Source: Deltaproteobacteria bacterium (GTDB taxonomy: Bacteria > Desulfobacterota > DSM-4660 > Desulfatiglandales > Desulfatiglandaceae). From it: a stretch of DNA of 42,280 bases. Shown here in pieces: positions 35,223-42,280 of this stretch. The stretch lies in NCBI GenBank assembly GCA_003646995.1, contig QMLZ01000005.1, positions 1 to 42,280 of the forward strand. Direction: 5' to 3'. The notes below the pieces were generated by a model that was not told the origin of the DNA, did not search any database, and was given only the letters and a program-made list of their open reading frames with translations. Numbering within the stretch: position 1 is the stretch's first letter; each line of letters starts with the position of its first letter. The translations under genes were made by a program, and so were the position numbers.

Positions 35223-36035
35223 TTAGATCTTTCTTACAATACCTTCTACCAAGCTGGCGAGCCGCGTGCTGGCCTTTTCAGCCGTGTTGATTACTTGCTC
35301 GATATCAGTCTTTTCCATGCAGTCAGGAAGGTTGACGTTGGTAATTACAGCTATCACCATTACCTTTACCCCGCAATGGACTGCTGCTATCACCTCCGGG
35401 ACCGTTGACATGCCTACTGCGTCTGCACCTATCATCCTCAGGAACCTTGTCTCAGCCGGCGTTTCCAGGCTCGGGCCATGAACCCCCACATAAACCCCCT
35501 TTTTCAGATCTATACCCTGATTCAGGGCCTCCTCTGCAGCAAGTTTGTTCATGGCCTTGTCATAGGCCTCTGTCATGTCGGGAAACCTGGGCCCAAATAC
35601 TTCCAGATTCGGTCCGATAAGTGGGTTCGTACCCATCAGGTTTATGTGATCAAGCACCAGCATAAGGTCACCAGGTTCAAACCTTGGATCAAGACCTCCT
35701 GCCGCACTGCAAATAATAAGTTTCTGAACACCCAGCAAGGCCATAATCCTAATGGGAAATGCTATATCTGCGGCGGAATATCCCTCATACATATGGAACC
35801 TGCCTTCCATGACCATCACGTCCTTGTTTCCAAGACTCCCAACTGAAAGCATTCCCCTATGCCCCTCGGTGGTCGAGGTGGGAAAATTAGGGATCTCAGA
35901 GTAGGGAATTCGCGCCTGCACTGAAACCACTTTAGCAATGGAACCCAGACCCGTCCCGGCAATGATCCCGATCAGCGGTCGAATCTTAATTCGGCTCCTT
36001 ATATACCTCTCTGCCTCACGTATTTTCTTTATCAT
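35223..36035 (-). CDS. Purine nucleoside / methylthioadenosine phosphorylase
   Basis: A 270-aa trimeric-type phosphorylase. Phosphate-binding GTGLGSIAKVV and RFHMYEGYSA are visible. The base-binding region has SAAGGLDP, and SLETPAETRFLRMIGADAVGMSTVPE is the family signature. ITNVN near the end marks the base-recognition Asn. It splits purine nucleosides or methylthioadenosine with phosphate. The next gene, MtaD-like, would deaminate the same nucleosides to inosine types. It leads the operon; GGGGTGG precedes the ATG. Confidence 0.9.
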   Translation of the reverse strand: MIKKIREAERYIRSRIKIRPLIGIIAGTGLGSIAKVVSVQARIPYSEIPNFPTSTTEGHRGMLSVGSLGNKDVMVMEGRFHMYEGYSAADIAFPIRIMALLGVQKLIICSAAGGLDPRFEPGDLMLVLDHINLMGTNPLIGPNLEVFGPRFPDMTEAYDKAMNKLAAEEALNQGIDLKKGVYVGVHGPSLETPAETRFLRMIGADAVGMSTVPEVIAAVHCGVKVMVIAVITNVNLPDCMEKTDIEQVINTAEKASTRLASLVEGIVRKI

Positions 36036-36079
36036 TATCCACCCCGCAACTTATCCCCCATTAAGCAACTTACCCTCAA

Positions 36080-36098
36080 AAGTCAATACAATTGACTT
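36080..36098 (-). promoter_or_regulatory. 19-bp palindrome upstream of the nucleoside phosphorylase operon
   Basis: A perfect inverted repeat AAGTCAAT-ACA-ATTGACTT, 45-63 nt before the phosphorylase start. It contains TTGACT, usable as a -35 box on either strand, though no good -10 at standard spacing is seen. It is a good candidate operator for a dimeric repressor; the regulator is unknown. Confidence 0.5.
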
Positions 36099-36376
36099 GA
36101 GAGCAGACGAGGCACTTGGCACAGGTGACTAATAATAGGAAATTTTTTTCTTAATTGGTAGAATTTTACATTACCAGGATGTGTAAGCAGTTACCACTTA
36201 TAATTCTGCTGTTTAGGGGGAAAAGAAATATTATCTAATAACAATAAGTTAGGCAACCACGAGTTCGCTGTTTTGTGGCATGAAGCGTGCTAGGGTTGAT
36301 AAATAAATCAAGCTGTATTGACAAAAGGCCTGTAATGACTAAAATAATGATGATTGGGGAACAGAGGGGTAAGAAA
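36099..36376. other. Intergenic region before the lytic transglycosylase
   Basis: No gene is supported here. It is AT-rich. A perfect TATAAT (36199-36204) is present on the plus strand without a convincing -35, possibly the promoter for the transglycosylase. From 36287 the frame of that gene is open but probably untranslated up to 36377, because the upstream start codons (GTG 36287, ATG 36335) lack ribosome sites. Confidence 0.5.
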
Positions 36377-37114
36377 ATGGAAGGAGACCTATCGGATAAG
36401 CCACACATAGGGGCATGCAAAAAAGCATGCCTGCTTGCCATATTTTTTGCAACCAGCCTATTGTTAACCGCAAGCTCTACCACCGAAACACTTCCTTTGT
36501 TTGAAGCCAAGGCCTTCGTGCAACCTAAGCCGCAGGTTGTTCAGGTTGCCTCACTTGACATAGTAGAGAGTGATGGGTTGCCAAATGGTGTTTCTGTCGC
36601 GCCCAAATCCTCACCTGTAAACCTCAAGGAGCAAGTTGCGATGCCGTCTTCCAGACGGCCCCGTGCAAGCGAGCCCTCGCCGGCAGGGAAAAGGTCAGGT
36701 GGAAAGGAAGAGCTTCATGCCATTATTGAGCAGGTGGCTAACCGCCACAACGTGGACCCTGCATTGATCAAGGCCATTATCATGGCCGAATCAGGTTATA
36801 ATCCCAAAGCCGTTTCAAAAAAAGGCGCAGTCGGCCTCATGCAGTTGATGCCAAGCACGGCCCAAGAACTCGGCGTAAAAGAACTATTTGACCCCAAGGA
36901 TAATATTGAGGCCGGCGTGAAATACTTCAAACGCCTCCTGCGGCGATTCGGTGGTGATGTAAAGCTGGCATTGGCCGCTTACAATGCGGGCAGCACCAAA
37001 GTCAGGAGATACCGTGGCATCCCACCAATCGGTGCAACAAGATATTATGTCAAGAAGGTATTCCACTATTATAGGCTTTACAAAAAAGAGTCTGTTAGCC
37101 AAACTGACGCGTAA
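36377..37114 (+). CDS. Lytic transglycosylase (SLT domain)
   Basis: A 245-aa protein with a hydrophobic N-terminal segment (CLLAIFFATSLLLTAS) acting as signal or anchor. A Pro/Ser-rich linker follows, then a C-terminal SLT domain. The catalytic Glu is in IIMAESGYNPKAV, followed by GAVGLMQLMPSTAQELGV and LALAAYNAGSTKVRRY, the usual goose-lysozyme-like motifs. It cuts glycan strands of peptidoglycan in the periplasm. The ATG at 36377 has AGGGG 7-8 nt upstream; the frame continues 30 codons further back. Confidence 0.92.
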   Translation: MEGDLSDKPHIGACKKACLLAIFFATSLLLTASSTTETLPLFEAKAFVQPKPQVVQVASLDIVESDGLPNGVSVAPKSSPVNLKEQVAMPSSRRPRASEPSPAGKRSGGKEELHAIIEQVANRHNVDPALIKAIIMAESGYNPKAVSKKGAVGLMQLMPSTAQELGVKELFDPKDNIEAGVKYFKRLLRRFGGDVKLALAAYNAGSTKVRRYRGIPPIGATRYYVKKVFHYYRLYKKESVSQTDA

Positions 37115-37187
37115 TCAAGCTCCTTTCCTGCAACCGGTCCATTCAAGGCTTTTCGGCTTGACCCACATCCCACAGATACGTTAGAAG

Positions 37188-37256
37188 GTACTCACCACAG
37201 GTGAGTCTGATGAAGACTACGTCAGTACATGGCGGACGCGCAACTGTTGTTAACAG
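37188..37256 (+). other. Structured leader before the FrhB-like/ior genes
   Basis: The 169-nt gap holds a perfect hairpin ACTCACC-ACA-GGTGAGT (37190-37206). It also holds a second, AGTCT-GATGA-AGACT (37204-37218), that shares three bases with the first, so both cannot form fully at once. A third, CTGTT-GTT-AACAG, lies at 37244-37256. GTACT (37188-37192) and AGTAC (37224-37228) could close around the first two. No known riboswitch core was recognised. A weak TTGACC at 37158 could be a -35 box. Confidence 0.4.
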
Positions 37257-37283
37257 TACTCTCATCCAAAGGAAAGGCTTTGA

Positions 37284-38342
37284 ATGGAAAAGGAGCTATT
37301 GGAAGGCCAAGTAAGACTGGTCAATGAGGTGATAAGAAAGGGCATATGTGTACGGTGCGGAGCATGTGTCGGACTGTGTCCATACTTTCAGTACCATGAC
37401 GGAAAGGTAGTAGTTGCCGACCGGTGCGAAGCAGGCACTTGGCGTTGCATCCAGATATGCCCCCGTATTCCCTACGAGAGGGCTTCTCTTTATGAACATT
37501 TCTACCAGATAAAAGAGCAGCCCCAAGTCTTGGGTCCTTACAAGCGGATCATTGCGGCAAGAAGCGCCGAAATGCAGATACGGGATGTAGCCCAGTATGG
37601 AGGTGTAGTAACAGCGTTAATCCTTTTTGCCATTGAAAATGGCATGATTAACTGGGCTGTGCTTACTGACAGGGGAGAAAGCCTGGCCCCACGAGGGCTT
37701 CTGTGCAATAGCCGCGAACAAATCATCGCCTGTTCAGGGTCCCGTTATACCGCCTCCGCCGCGCTTCAAGAGGTGAATCTTGCCATCAAGTCTGGAAAAC
37801 AAGGCATTGGATTCGTAGGACTCCCTTGCCAAATGGAGGCCCTTTCCAGGTTGGCTCTTTCAGAACCCGAGGGAAGGGAGAGATTCAGCAGCATAGCCCT
37901 AAGGGTCGGCATTTTCTGTACCTGGGCACTCGATTGGAGGAGGCTTCGTTCATACTTGGAGGCAAAAGGACTCACGGGTATCGCCAAAAAATATGATATA
38001 CCCCCACCACCGTCGGAAATTTTCGTGGTGGAGACGCAAGATGCGAAAATGGAACTGCCCCTTTCAGAAATCAGGAAGATCATCCAGCCTGGCTGCAAGT
38101 TTTGCGAAGACATGACAGCAGAATTTGCTGATATCTCGGTGGGAACGCTGGAAGGCGAGGAGGGGTGGAACACAGTCATTCTCAGGACAGATAAAGGTGT
38201 AGAGTTATTCGATAGGGCTGTACAGGCAGGTATGCTCGAAGAAAAACAATTACCTGCAAGTAATCTTGATCATCTGAAGGAGGCTGCCTCGAATAAGAGG
38301 AAAAAAGCTCTGCAGGCAAGAGAAGAGGGGGAAGATGGATAA
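37284..38342 (+). CDS. Coenzyme F420 hydrogenase/dehydrogenase beta-subunit-like iron-sulfur flavoprotein
   Basis: A 352-aa FrhB/FdhB-family protein. The N-terminal ferredoxin-like part has C22, C25, C28 and C32 (CVRCGACVGLCP), with further Cys at RCEAG and CIQICP. The body has QYGGVVTALILFAIENG and GFVGLPCQMEAL, and a C-terminal PGCKFCEDMTAEFADISVG, all family hallmarks. Members carry FAD/flavin and iron-sulfur clusters and pass electrons between F420, ferredoxin or other carriers. It overlaps iorA by 8 nt, so it is likely an electron-transfer partner of the IOR enzyme. AAGGAAAGG precedes the ATG. Confidence 0.88.
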   Translation: MEKELLEGQVRLVNEVIRKGICVRCGACVGLCPYFQYHDGKVVVADRCEAGTWRCIQICPRIPYERASLYEHFYQIKEQPQVLGPYKRIIAARSAEMQIRDVAQYGGVVTALILFAIENGMINWAVLTDRGESLAPRGLLCNSREQIIACSGSRYTASAALQEVNLAIKSGKQGIGFVGLPCQMEALSRLALSEPEGRERFSSIALRVGIFCTWALDWRRLRSYLEAKGLTGIAKKYDIPPPPSEIFVVETQDAKMELPLSEIRKIIQPGCKFCEDMTAEFADISVGTLEGEEGWNTVILRTDKGVELFDRAVQAGMLEEKQLPASNLDHLKEAASNKRKKALQAREEGEDG

Positions 38343-40236
38343 GGTAAGCACTACAGAAGGTGGTAAGAGAATGCTTCTGCAGGCAAATGAAGCAATAGCG
38401 CGGGGTGCACTTGAGGCAGGGATAATTTTTGCAGCCGGGTATCCAGGGAATCCTTCTTCAGAGATAATTGAAACCCTCGCAAAAGCATCCCATGATTTGC
38501 CCATATATGTGGAATGGTCGGTAAATGAAAAGGTAGCTTTGGAGGCTGCAGCGGGGGCGTCTTTTGCCGGCTGCAGGGCAATTTGCAGCATGAAGCAAAA
38601 TGGAGTGAATGTGGTTTCCGACTTCTTGACCAACCTAAGTCTGTCCGGCACCAAGGGAGGTATAGTCCTAGTCTCATGTGATGATCCCGGGGGCATATCC
38701 AGCACCAACGAAGAAGATGCAAGAGCCTTTGCGCCCTTATCGGATATTCCCTTGCTAGAGCCCTCTTCCCCCCAGGAGGCTCTTGATATGACGCGCTGGG
38801 CCTTCGACCTGTCCGAGGCCATTGGAAACATAGTAATGATCCGGAGCGTATCACGTCTCTCCCACTCAAGGTCAGATGTTGTCGTGGGGGGCTTGCCTGA
38901 CTTTACCGCCCGGCCCTATTTCGACACACAGGTCCCTTTTCATACGTTTCCCATAATTACCAAGCACCAGGCAAGGCACGAGAAGCTAAAAGCGGCGGAG
39001 GATCTTTTTGAAAAATCCTCCTTCAATTATTATCGTGGAGCACAGCGGCCTGAATTGCTGGTAATCGGTTCGGGATGTGCTGTGGATTATGCTCTTGACG
39101 CAATTCAAACAATGAACCTATGGGAGAGGGTAGGGGTTCTTAAACTAGGTACCACTTGGCCCATTCCCAGGAGGTTATTGCTGAAACATCTCCAGAAATG
39201 CCAACATATTCTTTTTGTAGAGGATGTTGATCCCTTCATAGAAACCCATGTCAAGGCCTTTGCTGCTGAAAGGGCTCAAGAGTTGGGATTGAAGGTTTTT
39301 CACGGAAAAGGCTCGGATGAACTCCCTTCGTGCGGAGAGCTCCGACCAGCCCAGCTCTTGGATTTCTTTGGAAATTACTTCAATCTCAGCTGGGGTGCCG
39401 AAAATTTCACCAACAAGGTGGAAACCCTTATTAACGGCAGGATACCGCCCAGGGAATTCGGCTTTTGCCCAGGCTGTCCTCACCGGGGGAGTTTCTATGC
39501 GATAAAGACCGCTCTTGCCTGGGACGACAGGGACGGATTTGTTTCAGGAGACATTGGTTGTTACAGTATGGCCATTTGGCCCACCGGGTTCAATCAGCTC
39601 AAGTCGGTACATGCCATGGGATCTGGATTGGGAATTGCCTGCGGATACGGCAAGCTTGAAAATTTCGGCTTCGAACAGCCAGTTATAACTGTTTGCGGAG
39701 ATTCCACCTTTTACCATGCCGCCTTACCTGCCTTGGTTAATGCAAGGTTCAACAACGCGGACATACTCTTAGTGGTTTTAGACAACAGCGCCACTGCCAT
39801 GACGGGGTTTCAGCCCCATCCGGGCACAGGAAAAACCGCCATGGGGGAACCGACGCAGCCCGTCGACGTGGTTGCCATATGCAAGTCAATGGGGCTGGAC
39901 GTTTACGTAGGCGACCCCTATGAAATGAAGCAAACTGCTGAAAAACTATATGAGCTTATGCAACAACGCGGTCCCAGGGTAATGGTACTAAGAAGAAAAT
40001 GCGCCCTGGTTCAGGGACGAGAAGGGGGATTCCCTTACGGGATGCATGTGGATCAAGATCTGTGTATAGGAGAAGAATGCGGTTGTGGAAGATATTGTAC
40101 GCGCATTTTCAGGTGCCCGGGACTTATCTGGGATAAAGAGAAAAAAAAGGCGGTAATAGATCAGGTTATTTGCGTGGGGTGCGGCATCTGTGCCGAGATC
40201 TGCCCTCAGGGTGCGATTAAAAAGGAACTGAAATAA
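38335..40236 (+). CDS. iorA: Indolepyruvate:ferredoxin oxidoreductase, alpha subunit
   Basis: A 633-aa subunit with the full IOR-alpha architecture. The pyrimidine domain starts AGYPGNPSSEI (34-44). A middle region follows, and then a thiamine-diphosphate domain with SGDIGCYSMAI, VCGDSTFYHA and VVLDNSATAMTGFQPHPG. The C-terminal two-cluster ferredoxin has ECGCGRYC with RCPG, and CVGCGICAEICPQGAI. It oxidatively decarboxylates aryl pyruvates from aromatic amino acids to aryl acetyl-CoA, reducing ferredoxin. It is part of the frhB-like-iorA-iorB transcript. Confidence 0.95.
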   Translation: MDKVSTTEGGKRMLLQANEAIARGALEAGIIFAAGYPGNPSSEIIETLAKASHDLPIYVEWSVNEKVALEAAAGASFAGCRAICSMKQNGVNVVSDFLTNLSLSGTKGGIVLVSCDDPGGISSTNEEDARAFAPLSDIPLLEPSSPQEALDMTRWAFDLSEAIGNIVMIRSVSRLSHSRSDVVVGGLPDFTARPYFDTQVPFHTFPIITKHQARHEKLKAAEDLFEKSSFNYYRGAQRPELLVIGSGCAVDYALDAIQTMNLWERVGVLKLGTTWPIPRRLLLKHLQKCQHILFVEDVDPFIETHVKAFAAERAQELGLKVFHGKGSDELPSCGELRPAQLLDFFGNYFNLSWGAENFTNKVETLINGRIPPREFGFCPGCPHRGSFYAIKTALAWDDRDGFVSGDIGCYSMAIWPTGFNQLKSVHAMGSGLGIACGYGKLENFGFEQPVITVCGDSTFYHAALPALVNARFNNADILLVVLDNSATAMTGFQPHPGTGKTAMGEPTQPVDVVAICKSMGLDVYVGDPYEMKQTAEKLYELMQQRGPRVMVLRRKCALVQGREGGFPYGMHVDQDLCIGEECGCGRYCTRIFRCPGLIWDKEKKKAVIDQVICVGCGICAEICPQGAIKKELK

Positions 40237-40267
40237 GGGGAGATCCAAAGGGGAAAGGAGTGTTCCC

Positions 40268-40873
40268 ATGGAGATAAATACAATAATTACGGGTGTAGGA
40301 GGACAGGGCAACGTTCTTGCCTCGCAGATACTCGGAAATGCCGCTGTGCACAAGGGCTTCCATGTGAGCATAGGAGAAACCTTTGGCCTGTCTCAGAGGG
40401 GTGGCGCAGTGATGAGCCATGTGCGGCTTTTCAGGGAGCCCAAGTACAGCCCTCTTATCCCTCCCAACATGGCACACATTATAGTTGGGCTTGAACCCTT
40501 GGAAGCACTGAGGATCACCCGTGAGTTCGCTAACCCCGAAACGCTGTTCATTGTAAATTCTCGGCCAATCCACCCCCTCAATGTTATAGCAGGTGACGTG
40601 GATTATCCTGACGTCAGATGGATAAGAAATGTGCTTGAGCAGTGCGGGTCCAAGCTATATTGGCTGGAGGGCACTCAGATAGCAATCGATCTTGGGGGAC
40701 CCATAATGCTCAATATGCTGATGCTGGGTGCACTTTGTGCAATAGAGATGTTCCCCCTTGAGGTAAGAGACATTAAGGCCGTTTTAGGGGAAACATTCCC
40801 CAAATCCAAGCTCGAGATGAATTACAAGGCCTTGGATATGGGCAAGGAACTTATAAGAAACCATGAAAATTGA
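40268..40873 (+). CDS. iorB: Indolepyruvate:ferredoxin oxidoreductase, beta subunit
   Basis: A 201-aa gamma-domain-type subunit beginning with the ITGVGGQGNVLASQIL motif. SIGETFGLSQRGGAVMSHVR follows, the classic IorB/PorG signature for CoA binding. It pairs with the alpha subunit encoded 31 nt upstream. AAAGGAG lies 7 nt before the ATG. Its end overlaps the PHP gene by 11 nt. Confidence 0.95.
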   Translation: MEINTIITGVGGQGNVLASQILGNAAVHKGFHVSIGETFGLSQRGGAVMSHVRLFREPKYSPLIPPNMAHIIVGLEPLEALRITREFANPETLFIVNSRPIHPLNVIAGDVDYPDVRWIRNVLEQCGSKLYWLEGTQIAIDLGGPIMLNMLMLGALCAIEMFPLEVRDIKAVLGETFPKSKLEMNYKALDMGKELIRNHEN

Positions 40874-41738
40874 CCTCCACATACACTCAAAAGATTGTTC
40901 AGATGGGCGTCTTCCCCTAGAGGAAATTTTCAGGATCGCCCAAGACCGGGCCATAGGCTATATCTCTATAACTGACCATGACGCTGTTCAGTGCCAAGCC
41001 AAGGCAATTTCCCTCGCCAGGCAGCACGGTATGCACTACCTGACCGGGGTCGAATTAAATATCAGTTTTTCTGCGATCGGTTACGGGGATAATAAAAGCG
41101 TTTCCTTGGATCTCCTGGGCTATGGGTATGATCCCCAAGATAAAGAGCTTAAAAACAAGACAGCGCAGTTGCGCGAACACAGGAAAAAGAGGGCACGAAT
41201 GATCCTCGAACGGGTAAACAGAGAACTCGAAAAGGAAGGAATCGAGCACCTGACAGATGCGGATTTGGCGGCTATTGAAAGGGGGGTTGATGGTGCTTTC
41301 GGCCGACCCCATATTGCAAGGTATATGGTGGAGAAAGGTCTGGTGAAAAGCGTGCAAGAGGCCTTCGATAAATACTTGGTTCGTTGCGATGTGCCGAAAC
41401 TCCCCCTCAGTTTGGCAGAGGCTTCCCGGCTGATTAGAAGGGCAGGGGGCAGGGCGGTACTAGCCCATGGTAATGACCCAAAAGGGACTTCTCTATGTTC
41501 GCTGACCCGGGATGTTAACGAGCAACTTCAGATAGTGGAAAATCATATGCTTGAGTACCTCGACGGCCTTGAGTGCTGGCACAGCCGTCACGACCCCCTG
41601 ACAACCCATGCTTACCTGAAATTCGCAAAGGAGCATGGCATGGTTGTTACTGGGGGCTCCGATTGTCACCAAAACCCGGTCAAAATAGGAACCATTGATA
41701 TCCCTGAATATGTTGTAGACCAGTTTAGATTCATTTAA
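40863..41738 (+). CDS. PHP-domain phosphoesterase (YciV/RNase AM-like)
   Basis: A 291-aa PHP-domain protein. Metal ligands are H6 and H8 (IDLHIHSKDCSDG), D38, H39 and D40 (ITDHDAV), a middle His in RPHIARYMV, AVLAHGND, and the late GGSDCHQNP. These match the YciV group that hydrolyses 3',5'-nucleoside bisphosphates or trims RNA 5' ends. The gene overlaps iorB by 11 nt and may simply be carried in the operon. Confidence 0.87.
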   Translation: MKIDLHIHSKDCSDGRLPLEEIFRIAQDRAIGYISITDHDAVQCQAKAISLARQHGMHYLTGVELNISFSAIGYGDNKSVSLDLLGYGYDPQDKELKNKTAQLREHRKKRARMILERVNRELEKEGIEHLTDADLAAIERGVDGAFGRPHIARYMVEKGLVKSVQEAFDKYLVRCDVPKLPLSLAEASRLIRRAGGRAVLAHGNDPKGTSLCSLTRDVNEQLQIVENHMLEYLDGLECWHSRHDPLTTHAYLKFAKEHGMVVTGGSDCHQNPVKIGTIDIPEYVVDQFRFI

Positions 41739-41754
41739 GGACTGTCTTGAAATC

Positions 41755-42280
41755 ATGGCATCAATGATCGAAGACCTTTTAAGGCCTGAAAATCTTCCTG
41801 ATCCAACACAAAGCGTGAGACTTGTTCAAACCCATATATCCTTGGTGTTCGTAGGTGATCGGTTCGTTTACAAGGTCAAGAAACCGGTAGATTTTGGGTT
41901 CTTGGACTTTTCCACCCTGGATAAAAGGAAATATTACTGCCAAAAAGAAATAGAGCTGAACAGCAGGCTGACCAAAGACATCTATATTGACTTGTTATGC
42001 GTTACGCGGAACAACCAAGGTTTTAAGATAGAGGCCTCCCCAAGGGGTGATATAGTGGATTACGCAGTTAAAATGAGAAGGATCCCCGAGGAGGGATTGA
42101 TGAAAAATCTCTTTGCTAAGGGCACCCTCACCAATAAGCACCTGCGACGGCTGGCAGGAGTGTTGGCGGATTTCCATTCCCGCGCTGCTACCAACAGCGA
42201 GATTCAAGAATTCGGGCGTCCCGAGAGATTTAAGGTTAACACCGACGAGAACTTCCAGCAGGTGGAACCCTATGTAGGGA
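41755..42280 (+). CDS. APH-type kinase, COG2187-like (truncated by window edge)
   Basis: The frame is open to the window end, with 175 residues visible from the ATG at 41755. It reads VFVGDRFVYKVKKPVDFGFLDF, the nucleotide-binding Lys region of the aminoglycoside-phosphotransferase-like group. DYAVKMRRIPEEG and LAGVLADFHSRA follow. Proteins of this group often have a second C-terminal P-loop kinase domain, which would lie outside the window. Function is unknown. It begins 16 nt after the PHP gene, so it is likely in the same transcript. Confidence 0.8.
   Translation, partial: MASMIEDLLRPENLPDPTQSVRLVQTHISLVFVGDRFVYKVKKPVDFGFLDFSTLDKRKYYCQKEIELNSRLTKDIYIDLLCVTRNNQGFKIEASPRGDIVDYAVKMRRIPEEGLMKNLFAKGTLTNKHLRRLAGVLADFHSRAATNSEIQEFGRPERFKVNTDENFQQVEPYVG

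Noticed and set aside
37207..37235. CTGATGA resembling the hammerhead ribozyme core
   Set aside because: No GAAA follows after a stem II, and no stem III with a cleavage site can be drawn; the motif is explained as the loop of a simple hairpin.

Overview
The window reads as a chromosomal segment of a strictly anaerobic, Gram-negative bacterium, most likely a deltaproteobacterium / Desulfobacterota-type organism (inference). The evidence is an indolepyruvate:ferredoxin oxidoreductase, an oxygen-sensitive 2-hydroxyacyl-CoA dehydratase-family protein, a PflA-like radical SAM protein, a selenocysteine tRNA, a lipoprotein and a class A penicillin-binding protein, and moderate GC. No rRNA, insertion sequence, prophage or CRISPR array was seen. 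Coding density is very high: four convergent gene pairs overlap, three of them on a single palindromic stop tetranucleotide.

Layout. 1-0.5 kb: VapBC-type toxin-antitoxin pair, toxin cut by the window edge. 0.6-1.8 kb: a bifunctional 6-phosphofructo-2-kinase/fructose-2,6-bisphosphatase homologue. 2.0-5.5 kb (+): Bax1-I membrane protein, then a tight cluster of radical SAM protein, metallophosphatase and a 2-hydroxyacyl-CoA dehydratase-like subunit. 5.5-8.5 kb (-): fructose-1,6-bisphosphatase, a stand-alone response regulator, an AI-2E family permease, and a coupled pair made of an Arg-rich hexapeptide-repeat protein and a small zinc-ribbon protein. 9.1-11.1 kb: PrmA-like methyltransferase convergent with a bacterial eRF1-like (baeRF) protein. 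11.3 kb: selC (tRNA-Sec) with its own near-consensus promoter.

11.5-23.2 kb (-): the largest block, an apparent 11-gene catabolic operon. In transcription order it is IclR regulator, PotB-, PotC-, PotD- and PotA-like ABC transporter genes, class III aminotransferase, 3-oxoacid CoA-transferase A and B, ArgE/DapE-type M20 deacylase, thiolase, and M20 carbamoylase. Together these suggest import of a cationic or N-substituted amino compound, removal of the N-substituent, transamination to an oxo acid, CoA activation, and thiolysis. The binding-protein gene is bracketed by two intercistronic stem-loops.

23.4-27.4 kb: asd, a small membrane protein, an unrecognised protein, a DUF2914 secreted protein and a YprB-like exonuclease. 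27.4-36.0 kb (-): a second operon running purine nucleoside/methylthioadenosine phosphorylase, MtaD-like deaminase, RimK-like ATP-grasp ligase, a very long class A PBP, a lipoprotein and a PfkB-family kinase, joined by short gaps or overlapping start/stop codons. 36.4-42.3 kb (+): lytic transglycosylase, a structured leader, then an F420-hydrogenase-beta-like iron-sulfur flavoprotein, iorA, iorB, a PHP-domain phosphoesterase and a truncated APH-type kinase gene.
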